A DNA stretch of 6,001 nt. Source: Coriobacteriia bacterium (GTDB lineage Bacteria; Actinomycetota; Coriobacteriia; Anaerosomatales; SLCP01). Numbering within the stretch: the stretch's first letter is position 1; each line of letters begins with the position of its first letter. Positions 1 to 5,021 of the stretch are shown piece by piece. The DNA is taken from positions 1-6,001 of the forward strand of contig SKKZ01000204.1 of NCBI GenBank assembly GCA_007123455.1. The letters run 5' to 3'. Below the pieces are notes generated by a model. It had not been told where the DNA came from. It worked only from the letters and a program-made list of their open reading frames with translations, and did no database searches. Position numbers and translations under genes: made by a program.

Positions 1-295
1 GGTCGAGCACGCCCGTCACCGTGAGCTGCATCGCCACGACAGCGACCAGGATGATGAAGATCATCACGACGACGGAGCTGATCTGCCGGGGCACGCCCCG
101 TGTCCGCAGAGAGTCCACCACAGGGACGAAGAGCACACCGATCACCATAGCGAGGACCAGAGGCACGATGAGTCCCGCGGTGAAGCTGACGAACCAGCCG
201 AGCACCGACGCCGTTAGCACCACGCCACCCAGCAGCCACCCGCGCACGCCCACCTTCCAGAGCCACGGCGGCGCCAGGTGCTTGAGATCGTCCAT
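1..295 (-). CDS. AI-2E family transporter, N-terminal part (runs off left edge)
   Basis: This is the first 98 codons of a multi-pass inner-membrane protein; the rest lies outside the window. The ATG at 295-293 is preceded by a GAGGGG ribosome site (complement of 301-306) five bases upstream, which supports this start. The protein begins MDDLKHLAPPWLWK, then shows a hydrophobic segment at about residues 17-37 and another at 39-60. A short basic loop follows (DSLRTRGVPR, about 61-70), then a third hydrophobic segment at about 72-95. Two close helices followed by an 'RxRGxPR' loop and a third helix are typical of the start of AI-2E/PerM-type proteins (PF01594), which are usually about 350 residues long. 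Known members include AI-2 exporters and a Na+/H+ antiporter subgroup, so the substrate cannot be given. The family call is recalled from the pattern, not searched. It reads away from the gene pair at 577-1547. Confidence 0.75.
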   Translation of the reverse strand, partial: MDDLKHLAPPWLWKVGVRGWLLGGVVLTASVLGWFVSFTAGLIVPLVLAMVIGVLFVPVVDSLRTRGVPRQISSVVVMIFIILVAVVAMQLTVTGVLD

Positions 296-365
296 CTCGT
301 CCCCTCTAACGAGAGAGAGCGCCACCTCGTAGACCGGTGCTCTCGACCGATTCACATCCATGTGT

Positions 366-388
366 GGAACTGATTTTGGTTCAGTTTC
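366..388. repeat. 8-bp inverted repeat upstream of the AI-2E gene
   Basis: GGAACTGA (366-373) can pair with TCAGTTTC (381-388) around the loop TTTTGGT, with one G-T pair. It lies about 70 bases upstream of the start of the minus-strand AI-2E gene, in the most AT-rich patch of the 296-576 gap. It could be an operator for that gene or part of a transcript end. No T-run follows on either strand. No protein-coding gene is evident in the rest of the 296-576 gap: open frames there give arginine/proline-rich strings without ribosome sites. Confidence 0.3.
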
Positions 389-415
389 CACTCGAACTCC
401 GCCGTTTGCAAGTTG

Positions 416-440
416 CCGGGCGACACGTGACGCCGCCCGG
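416..440. repeat. GC-rich hairpin downstream of the acetyltransferase gene
   Basis: CCGGGCG (416-422) and CGCCCGG (434-440) form a perfect 7-bp stem with an 11-base loop that contains CACGTG. On the minus strand it lies between the end of the acetyltransferase gene (577) and the start of the AI-2E gene (295), so it could weaken read-through. No T-run follows, so a classical intrinsic terminator is not shown. It may also be chance in GC-rich DNA. Confidence 0.25.
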
Positions 441-576
441 ACCGCGCGATGCTTGCACTTGAAGATGTCGGAGCGGATCGTACGACACGACCGTCGAGAA
501 CGGGGGTGGCGTGGCGTCCGAGGCTGTACGGGATGCCGGGAGCCTGCCGGAACTCATGGCGAGCCGTGAGCGGTTA

Positions 577-1197
577 TCATCCCGCCGGTCTACGTGCCCA
601 GAAGAGATGCGTTATCCGAAGCCCCTCGACGCTGTGCTCGTCGATGACATCGAAACCCGCGCGCTCGTAGATCTTGCGTGAGCGATCGCCTGCCGTCTGG
701 ATGTAGACGCCTGTGCACCTCGTCTCGGTGGTGCAGTGTTCGAGCACCCGCTCGAGCAGCGTGCGTCCGATACCGCGCCCCTCGTAGCCCGGTTCCACGC
801 CGAGTGCGTTGAGCAGCAGGTACGGCCGCGGGACGCGCCGACTGGGCCTTGCCGCGAAGCCGATACGCATCGTACCTCTGCGGAGTCGCGGGAGAAGCGC
901 GGCCCACGCCCGGATCGCGCTCAGCACCTGCCGCCACCCGAGACGGGAGGTTGCAGCGGCTCCGACGACGCGATCGTCGGCCAACGCGACGAAGACGGGG
1001 TCTCCCTCGTTGAGGGCGGCATGTAGTTGCCGCGCCATGGCACGGCAGTGCCGGCCCTGTACCGCCGGGTCCTCGAGATCGAAGAGGCGCTCGGATATCG
1101 GCTCGGCGCGAAAGGCCCTCGACAATACCTCCGCTGCTTCGGGCACCTGCTCAGAAGAGAGCGGTTCGAACCGCACACGTCCGCCCGAGTCGCTCAT
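577..1197 (-). CDS. GNAT-family N-acetyltransferase
   Basis: A 206-residue protein likely to transfer an acetyl group from acetyl-CoA to an amine; the substrate is unknown. The acetyl-CoA binding core is clear. Strand LNALGVEP (about 129-136) leads into the pyrophosphate-binding loop GYEGRGIGRTLL (137-148), matching R/Q-x-x-G-x-G/A. It is followed by VYIQTAG (164-170) and the late helix SRKIYERAGFDVID (173-186), where Tyr177 sits at the usual general-acid position. Residues 1-125 are a long N-terminal part with a basic stretch at about 104-124. The start at 1197 is chosen because its ATG overlaps the stop of the upstream cupredoxin gene (ATGA, 1197-1194). No Shine-Dalgarno is seen just before it, so translation probably depends on coupling. 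A longer frame starting at 1239 would add 14 residues read out of frame from the cupredoxin gene and is unlikely. Confidence 0.85.
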   Translation of the reverse strand: MSDSGGRVRFEPLSSEQVPEAAEVLSRAFRAEPISERLFDLEDPAVQGRHCRAMARQLHAALNEGDPVFVALADDRVVGAAATSRLGWRQVLSAIRAWAALLPRLRRGTMRIGFAARPSRRVPRPYLLLNALGVEPGYEGRGIGRTLLERVLEHCTTETRCTGVYIQTAGDRSRKIYERAGFDVIDEHSVEGLRITHLFWARRPAG

Positions 1198-1547
1198 TCG
1201 ACGACTACGGTGCCATCCATCCCTGGATGGATGGTGCACGTGTATTCATAGACACCCGGCTCATCGAACGTGTGACTGAAGGTGCCGCCTTCACCGATGT
1301 TGCCGCTGCTGAAGTTGTCTCCGACCACATTATGTATGACGGGGTCCTCGTTGACCCACGTCACGGTCTCACCGGCCGAGATGGTGACCGAAGATGGCTC
1401 GAACATCTCATTGCGCATCTCGACAGTGGCGTCACCGGGCATCACGTCGTCGACCGGCAGAGGTGGCTCCTCCTCGCACCCGACGAGCATCATGGCCGCC
1501 CCAACGAGCAGCACCATGGCTGCTACGGAGATCAGTGACCGTTTCAT
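1194..1547 (-). CDS. Cupredoxin-domain lipoprotein (plastocyanin/amicyanin-like)
   Basis: A 117-residue blue-copper-type protein anchored outside the cytoplasmic membrane. Residues 1-23 form a signal peptide (MKRSL, then a hydrophobic run) ending in a lipobox LVGC, so Cys24 should be lipidated. A short acidic/proline linker (25-40) leads to the cupredoxin fold at about 41-117. Expected type I copper ligands are all present: His72 (in VIHNV), Cys104, His107 and Met110 in YTCTIHPGM. The C-x2-H-x2-M spacing is that of amicyanin rather than plant plastocyanin (C-x2-H-x4-M). The likely role is electron transfer or copper handling at the cell surface; the partner is unknown. The ATG at 1547 follows an AGGAGGG site (complement of 1554-1560). 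It is the first gene of a two-gene operon with the acetyltransferase, whose start overlaps its stop, and it diverges from the superoxide dismutase gene. Confidence 0.9.
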   Translation of the reverse strand: MKRSLISVAAMVLLVGAAMMLVGCEEEPPLPVDDVMPGDATVEMRNEMFEPSSVTISAGETVTWVNEDPVIHNVVGDNFSSGNIGEGGTFSHTFDEPGVYEYTCTIHPGMDGTVVVE

Positions 1548-1686
1548 GCCAGGCCCTCCTCTCGCGCGCGGTCCCTGCTCAGGCCTGTCCGGAGTCTCAG
1601 GACCACGCCATCATGTATTGGTTCATTCCCACCTTCATGGTGTCCTGCGATCCCGACCGTGTGCGTGCACGAAATCGGAGTGCGGG

Positions 1687-1692
1687 TATATA
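1687..1692 (+). promoter_or_regulatory. Possible -10 box for the superoxide dismutase gene
   Basis: TATATA lies 41 bases before the dismutase start in an otherwise GC-rich 186-bp divergent gap (1548-1733), which would give a leader of about 35 bases. No convincing -35 hexamer is visible at the usual spacing, so this is tentative. I found no clear minus-strand promoter for the cupredoxin gene in the same gap. Confidence 0.3.
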
Positions 1693-1733
1693 GCCGAGTG
1701 ACCCTGAAATCAACAGACGATCGGAGGATCGAG

Positions 1734-2318
1734 ATGACTCACGAACTTCCCCCGCTGCCGTACGCCAACGACGCACTCGAGCCCAACATCTCGAGCGAGA
1801 CGCTCGACTACCATCATGGCAAGCATCACCAGACCTACGTGACCAAGCTCAACGATCAGATCCCGGGTACGGAGTTCGAGGACATGCCCCTGGAGGAGAT
1901 AGTCGCGAAGTCTTCAGGCGGCGTGTTCAACAACGCAGCTCAGGTCTGGAACCACACGTTCTTCTGGAACTGCCTGTCTCCGCACGGTGGGGGAGCACCC
2001 GACGGGGCCCTGGCCCGGGCGATCGAAGAGACTTTCGGTTCATTCGATGAGTTCAAGGAGGAGTTCACGAAGTCCGCCACCACACTGTTCGGTTCCGGAT
2101 GGACGTGGTTGGTGAGGAACGGCGATGGCGCTCTTGCCCTCGTCAACACCAGCAATGCGGGAAATCCTTTGACAAGCGGACAAACACCATTGTTGACCTG
2201 TGATGTGTGGGAGCACGCTTACTACATCGACTACCGCAATCAGCGCCCGAAGTTCATCGAGGCTTTCTGGAACGTGGTGAACTGGGACTTCGTTTCGGAG
2301 AACTTCTCCGGCCGGTGA
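1734..2318 (+). CDS. sodB: Superoxide dismutase, Fe type (cytosolic)
   Basis: This enzyme converts superoxide to oxygen and hydrogen peroxide. The protein is 194 residues, the usual length. Metal ligands are in place: His27 (in LDYHHGKHHQTYV), His74 (in QVWNHTFFW), Asp157 and His161 (in DVWEHAYY). Gln70 in the AAQ-W-NH context, together with SNAGNPLT at 140-147, is the pattern of iron enzymes such as E. coli SodB; manganese enzymes carry the active-site glutamine at the later position. The ATG at 1734 is chosen because GGAGG (1723-1727) lies six bases upstream and the protein then aligns with SodB from its first residues. An open frame extends upstream to 1659 but crosses the promoter region. 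There is no signal peptide, so it is cytosolic. A dehydrogenase gene follows 56 bases later on the same strand and may be co-transcribed. Metal use could still be cambialistic. Confidence 0.96.
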   Translation: MTHELPPLPYANDALEPNISSETLDYHHGKHHQTYVTKLNDQIPGTEFEDMPLEEIVAKSSGGVFNNAAQVWNHTFFWNCLSPHGGGAPDGALARAIEETFGSFDEFKEEFTKSATTLFGSGWTWLVRNGDGALALVNTSNAGNPLTSGQTPLLTCDVWEHAYYIDYRNQRPKFIEAFWNVVNWDFVSENFSGR

Positions 2319-2362
2319 GCGGCTAACGATGGGCTATTCGAATCAGCGCCGACTATCGGGAC

Positions 2363-2367
2363 GGAGG
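2363..2367 (+). promoter_or_regulatory. Ribosome binding site that fixes a TTG start
   Basis: GGAGG lies seven bases before the TTG at 2375. No ATG or GTG in the same frame lies closer to the start of the Rossmann fold, so this site supports TTG initiation of the dehydrogenase. Confidence 0.75.
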
Positions 2368-2374
2368 ATTCGGG

Positions 2375-3082
2375 TTGGGCATCGCGATAATCACCGGTGG
2401 CTCGCGGGGACTGGGTGCGGCACTGTGTGATCTGTACCGTGAACGAGGCTGGCGTGTCCTGGAGTTCTCCCGGTCGGCGCCGCACGCTTACAGCGTGCGG
2501 CTCGATCTTTCGGACATACGCAACGTCCCTGATGCGCTCGGGGAGGAACTCCGGTCGCTGGCTGCCTTCGATGCCCGGGAAGTGGTTGCGATCGGTAACG
2601 CGTCGATGCTCGGTCCGGTCGGACCTGTAGAGGGCTCATCGCCTGAAGAAATCGCCACACACCTCCACGTCAACGTGGTCTCTGCGGTCCTGTTCGCCCG
2701 GGCTTTCGTCGAAGCCTTCCAGGGTCACACCTGTCCGAAGACGTTCGTCAACATCTCCAGTGGTGCGGCGAACAGGGGTTCTGCAGGCTGGTCGCTCTAC
2801 GGCGCCAGTAAAGCGGCACTTGAGAACTTCGTGCGCGCCGTCGCGCTCGAGCAGGAAGGGCACACGGAGCCGATTCGCGCGATAAGCATCAACCCCGGGG
2901 TGATGGATACCGTCATGCAGGAGGAGGTCCGCGCCTCGCGGCCGGAGGACTTCCCTGCCGTTGAGCGCTACGCGCGCTTGCACCGAGAAGGCCGCCTCGC
3001 CTCTCCAGCATCGATTGCGTCGCAGATTGCTGAGATCGTGGCGACGCGTCCGGAATCGGGAGGCGTTTACTCGGCGCAGTAG
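2375..3082 (+). CDS. Short-chain dehydrogenase/reductase, YueD (benzil reductase)-like
   Basis: A 235-residue NAD(P)H-dependent oxidoreductase with a single Rossmann domain. The cofactor motif TGGSRGLG is at 7-14, and Arg33 after the second strand suggests NADPH. The usual NNAG is replaced by GNAS (74-77). Asn100, Ser129, Tyr142 and Lys146 (YGASK at 142-146) form the catalytic set. Segments NISSGAA (126-132), GWSLYGASKAAL (138-149) and NPGVMDTVMQ (173-182) closely recall Bacillus YueD, a benzil reductase, and the related sepiapterin-reductase-like group (from memory). The physiological substrate is probably a small diketone or pterin-like carbonyl compound, but this is not established. The start is TTG at 2375. 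The end matches the family's normal C-terminus, so it is complete. It lies 56 bases after sodB, and no strong terminator separates them. Confidence 0.88.
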   Translation: MGIAIITGGSRGLGAALCDLYRERGWRVLEFSRSAPHAYSVRLDLSDIRNVPDALGEELRSLAAFDAREVVAIGNASMLGPVGPVEGSSPEEIATHLHVNVVSAVLFARAFVEAFQGHTCPKTFVNISSGAANRGSAGWSLYGASKAALENFVRAVALEQEGHTEPIRAISINPGVMDTVMQEEVRASRPEDFPAVERYARLHREGRLASPASIASQIAEIVATRPESGGVYSAQ

Positions 3083-3086
3083 TGGC

Positions 3087-3161
3087 CGGTACGGGCAGAA
3101 GTCAGTATACGAGTGCGATCCGGAGAAGGTCACCGCCGACTGCACCGGCGGCAAGAAGTAG
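3087..3161 (+). pseudogene. Coding-like tail fragment without a start
   Basis: Directly after the dehydrogenase stop, another reading frame encodes a peptide ending YECDPEKVTADCTGGKK and a TAG at 3159-3161. Almost every codon in this stretch ends in G or C, as in the real genes here, while the alternative frames read as arginine/proline strings. Two cysteines are spaced C-x8-C. Within this stretch there is no ATG, GTG or TTG start. The frame stays open upstream only inside the dehydrogenase gene, with no ribosome site. It may be the remnant 3' end of a deleted gene, or a chance frame. I do not recognise a family. A strong hairpin begins 27 bases later. Confidence 0.35.
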
Positions 3162-3188
3162 GGCCAAGAGGAGCGCCGGATCGAAGAC

Positions 3189-3214
3189 GATGCCCCGCAC
3201 ACACGCGGGGCATC
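3189..3214. terminator. Strong hairpin between convergent genes, probable bidirectional terminator
   Basis: GATGCCCCGC (3189-3198) and GCGGGGCATC (3205-3214) form a perfect 10-bp stem with the six-base loop ACACAC. It sits in the gap between the plus-strand dehydrogenase (ends 3082) and the minus-strand membrane-protein gene (ends 3246). The flanks are ACTGTTTCGG on the plus strand and TCTTCGATCC on the minus strand, so T-runs are poor. In a high-GC genome such hairpins commonly end transcription without a full T-tract. Confidence 0.7.
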
Positions 3215-3245
3215 ACTGTTTCGGGGTCGGCACTGTGAACGCCGG

Positions 3246-3596
3246 TCACATCGCAGCGGCAGCAGCGGCCAGCAGGATCAAGAAGGCAAGTAGAGCCAGT
3301 GCTCCGTGTGCGACCACGGCGGCGGAGGGCAGCGGTTTGCCGCGCCGGTGGAACCCCACAGCCAGCGTCAGGCCGCCAAACGCCGCCAGCACGAAGATCG
3401 CCAGCGCCCAGGCTGCGGACCCGCTGAACTCAGGCCACACTTCCAGCAACAGCAGCACGAGACCGGACGCGGCGAGCACGCCGTGCAGCAAAGCCAGTGG
3501 GATCGGCGGTGTCGCCTTGCCGCGAAACCGCATGAAGGCCATCGTTGCCCCGCCCAGCGCAGCTACGGCTAACAGGCCTATGACTATCGCTAGCAT
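3246..3596 (-). CDS. Small four-helix membrane protein with internal duplication, function unknown
   Basis: A 116-residue, very hydrophobic protein of no family I can name. Four predicted membrane segments lie at about 2-22, 33-53, 61-82 and 91-113. The two halves are copies of one another: GGATMAFMRFRGK (15-27), then a proline and LLHGVLA (36-42), are matched by GGLTLAVGFHRRGK (74-87), then a proline and VAHGALA (95-101), an offset of 59 residues. His38 and His97 thus fall at equivalent places at the start of helices 2 and 4, and the basic RGK loops should face the cytoplasm. Paired membrane histidines could bind heme or a metal; that is speculation. The ATG at 3596 is preferred because GGAGG (complement of 3605-3609) sits eight bases upstream. 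An upstream in-frame TTG at 3611 overlaps that site. It converges with the dehydrogenase and diverges from the exporter operon. Confidence 0.75.
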   Translation of the reverse strand: MLAIVIGLLAVAALGGATMAFMRFRGKATPPIPLALLHGVLAASGLVLLLLEVWPEFSGSAAWALAIFVLAAFGGLTLAVGFHRRGKPLPSAAVVAHGALALLAFLILLAAAAAAM

Positions 3597-3604
3597 CGCT
3601 CTTG

Positions 3605-3609
3605 CCTCC
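3605..3609 (-). promoter_or_regulatory. Ribosome binding site that fixes the small membrane protein start
   Basis: Read on the minus strand this is GGAGG, eight bases before the ATG at 3596-3594. A TTG start at 3611 would place the ribosome site inside the coding region, so the ATG is the better choice. Confidence 0.7.
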
Positions 3610-3641
3610 AATGACTGCTCCGATACTCTAAGTTCAGGGTT

Positions 3642-3658
3642 ACCCCCGTCCCGGGGGT
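3642..3658. repeat. GC hairpin next to a tRNA T-arm-like motif
   Basis: ACCCCCG (3642-3648) pairs with CGGGGGT (3652-3658) around a three-base loop, TCC. It runs straight into GGTTCGAATCC (3656-3666), the consensus T-loop sequence of tRNAs. It lies in the 175-base gap (3597-3771) between divergent genes. The rest of a tRNA cannot be folded here, so it is recorded as a hairpin and possible tRNA-derived remnant only. Confidence 0.35.
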
Positions 3659-3702
3659 TCGAATCCTTTCTCGCAATCTGTAAGACTCACGATGACGCTG
3701 CC

Positions 3703-3717
3703 CCTGCTCGAAGCAGG
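3703..3717. repeat. Palindrome upstream of the exporter operon, possible operator
   Basis: CCTGCT (3703-3708) and AGCAGG (3712-3717) form a perfect six-base inverted repeat around CGA. It lies 55 bases before the first gene of the exporter operon. Just after it is TACGAT (3723-3728), a weak candidate -10 box, so the palindrome would sit in the spacer or -35 zone, where a repressor could act. No good -35 hexamer is seen. The function is inferred from position only. Confidence 0.3.
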
Positions 3718-3756
3718 TCGGGTACGATTTTGGTCGCCCGCAGCGATGAGAACAGA

Positions 3757-3762
3757 AGGAGG
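3757..3762 (+). promoter_or_regulatory. Ribosome binding site favouring the GTG at 3772
   Basis: AGGAGG lies nine bases before GTG 3772 but only three before the in-frame GTG at 3766. The spacing makes 3772 the more likely start of the PLDc_N-type gene. Confidence 0.65.
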
Positions 3763-3771
3763 AGAGTGAAC

Positions 3772-4101
3772 GTGACCGAGACCATCGCAGATGCGTTGGG
3801 AGTCTCGACGACGGTCGTGTGGGGACTGTTCGTCCTAATCGCGGTTCAACTCGCCGTGCAGATATGGGCACTGGTCGACCTTGCGCGCCGACCGCGGGTC
3901 CGGTTCGAGCGGAAGTGGATCTGGGCGTTGGTCATCATCATCGGAGGTAACTCGTTTCTCGGCCCGATCATCTATGCGGCCGTCGGACGCAGCGTTCCCG
4001 GAGAGGTCGCTGCAGTTGAGGCGGGCGAAGGTGCCGCGTCGAACGGCGAGCGCACCCGCCGTGCGGTCGACACACTCTATGGCGGGAGCGAGGGCCGGTG
4101 A
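3772..4101 (+). CDS. PLDc_N-domain small membrane protein (YxlE-like)
   Basis: A 109-residue protein with two membrane helices, at about 15-37 and 49-72. They are joined by the short basic loop RRPRVRFERK (39-48). The pattern ALVDLARRP (33-41), then KWIWALVII (48-56), then LGPIIYAAVGR (63-73), is the hallmark of the PLDc_N domain (PF13396), also found at the start of cardiolipin synthases. No HKD nuclease motif follows, only a polar tail of about 36 residues, so it is not itself a phospholipase. In B. subtilis the comparable protein YxlE is described as a negative regulator of sigma-Y and is encoded before an ABC ATPase and permease, as here; a regulatory or accessory role is inferred. The stop overlaps the ATPase start (GTGA, 4098-4101). 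The frame is open back to 3082, but that stretch has no protein-like character. Confidence 0.8.
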   Translation: MTETIADALGVSTTVVWGLFVLIAVQLAVQIWALVDLARRPRVRFERKWIWALVIIIGGNSFLGPIIYAAVGRSVPGEVAAVEAGEGAASNGERTRRAVDTLYGGSEGR

Positions 4102-5021
4102 GCGCGGCGATCGAGCTCACCGGCTTGACGAAGGTGTACAAGGAGACACGCGCGCTCGACGGGGTCGACCTCTCCGTTCCCGAGGGCTCGGTGTACGGCT
4201 TCCTCGGTCCCAACGGTGCCGGAAAGACGACGGCCCTGCGGATCCTCACAGGATTGGCCCGTCCGACAACAGGTGGCGCGAAAGTGTTCGGTCACGATGT
4301 CGTGCACGCGACCAACGAGGTACGTTCGCTCATCGGGTTCCTGCCTGACGTCCCCGGGTACTACCCGTGGATGACTGCCGAGGAGTTCTTGCGCTTCTCG
4401 GGCCGACTGTTCGGCGTTGAGGGTTCCGTGCTCGATGCTCGCGTCGCGTCTCTCCTGGACATGGCCGGCCTGGCAGGGGTCAGGCAGCAGGTCGGAGGCT
4501 ACTCGCGGGGTATGCGACAGCGCCTCGGCGTGGCGCAAGCGCTCATCAACGCACCGCGAGTGCTCATGCTCGACGAACCGACGAGTGCGCTCGACCCGAT
4601 GGGTCGCAAGGACGTGCTCGAGATGATCCGGGCCCTGAGCGGCAAGACGACAGTCTTCTTCTCGACGCACATCCTGACCGACGTGGAGCGTGTGTGTGAC
4701 ACGGTCGCAATCCTCGATCACGGTCGAGTCCTCCGTCAGGCTTCAATGGCCGAACTCAAGAGAGAAGGCCATGCGCTGAAGATACTGGTCGAGGTCGAGC
4801 AGGGGGCCGAGGATCTCGAGCCGCTGCTCGCCGCCGAGCCCTGGAGTGTGGAGTGCGAGCGTGAAGGGCAGATCATCAGATGCGTGGTCTCCGACATCGG
4901 GGAGGCCCGGCGCTCGGTTCCGGCTATGGTGGCCGGGCAGCACCTGTCTCTCGTCCGGATGGTGGATGAGGAGCCGACGCTCGAAGACGTGTTCGTCGAC
5001 TTGGTGGGAGGGAGGTCCTGA
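4098..5021 (+). CDS. ABC transporter ATP-binding protein (YxlF/BcrA-type exporter)
   Basis: A 307-residue cytoplasmic ATPase that should drive the membrane partner encoded next. Motifs in order are Walker A GPNGAGKTT (37-45), a Q-loop region FLPDVPGYYPWMT (81-93), signature YSRGMRQRL (135-143), Walker B VLMLDEP (155-161) with catalytic Glu160, D-loop SALD (163-166) and the switch His191 (STHIL). Asp84 sits where many ABC proteins have Gln. I recall LPD/LPE variants in the YxlF/CcmA-like exporter group, so this need not mean inactivity. Residues from about 225 form an extra C-terminal domain typical of bacitracin/antibiotic-type exporters. The GTG start overlaps the preceding stop by four bases, and the stop overlaps the permease start by one base, indicating translational coupling. 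The substrate cannot be read from the sequence. Confidence 0.93.
   Translation: MSAAIELTGLTKVYKETRALDGVDLSVPEGSVYGFLGPNGAGKTTALRILTGLARPTTGGAKVFGHDVVHATNEVRSLIGFLPDVPGYYPWMTAEEFLRFSGRLFGVEGSVLDARVASLLDMAGLAGVRQQVGGYSRGMRQRLGVAQALINAPRVLMLDEPTSALDPMGRKDVLEMIRALSGKTTVFFSTHILTDVERVCDTVAILDHGRVLRQASMAELKREGHALKILVEVEQGAEDLEPLLAAEPWSVECEREGQIIRCVVSDIGEARRSVPAMVAGQHLSLVRMVDEEPTLEDVFVDLVGGRS

Noticed and set aside
21..332. A plus-strand open frame rich in Thr/Arg/Ser at the left end
   Set aside because: It is the antisense of the AI-2E-family gene, whose minus-strand translation shows clear membrane helices and a ribosome site.
1198..1239. A longer acetyltransferase starting at 1239
   Set aside because: The extra 14 residues are the cupredoxin 3' end read in another frame; the ATGA overlap gives a better start.
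809..1279. A 156-residue plus-strand open frame opposite the acetyltransferase
   Set aside because: The Arg/Ser/Pro-rich product has no motif, and the minus strand there encodes a clear GNAT domain.
1659..1733. A 25-residue N-terminal extension of the superoxide dismutase
   Set aside because: It runs through the TATATA promoter candidate and the ribosome site, and the family starts at the later Met.
2636..3202. A 188-residue minus-strand open frame opposite the dehydrogenase
   Set aside because: Arg-rich composition, no motif, and it crosses the terminator hairpin; the opposite strand encodes a complete dehydrogenase.
3631..3677. A tRNA gene around the T-loop-like GGTTCGAATCC
   Set aside because: The T-stem would need three G-T pairs, and no anticodon arm, D arm or acceptor stem can be paired.
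3082..3771. A long open frame running from GTG 3082 into the PLDc_N gene, making a 339-residue protein
   Set aside because: The first 230 residues are Ala/Arg/Ser/Pro-rich, cross the terminator hairpin and run antisense to the small membrane protein. Only the part from about 3772 has a ribosome site and recognisable domain.
4077..4721. A 214-residue minus-strand open frame opposite the ABC ATPase
   Set aside because: It is a typical antisense shadow, rich in Arg/His/Glu with no domain, while the plus strand carries all ABC motifs.
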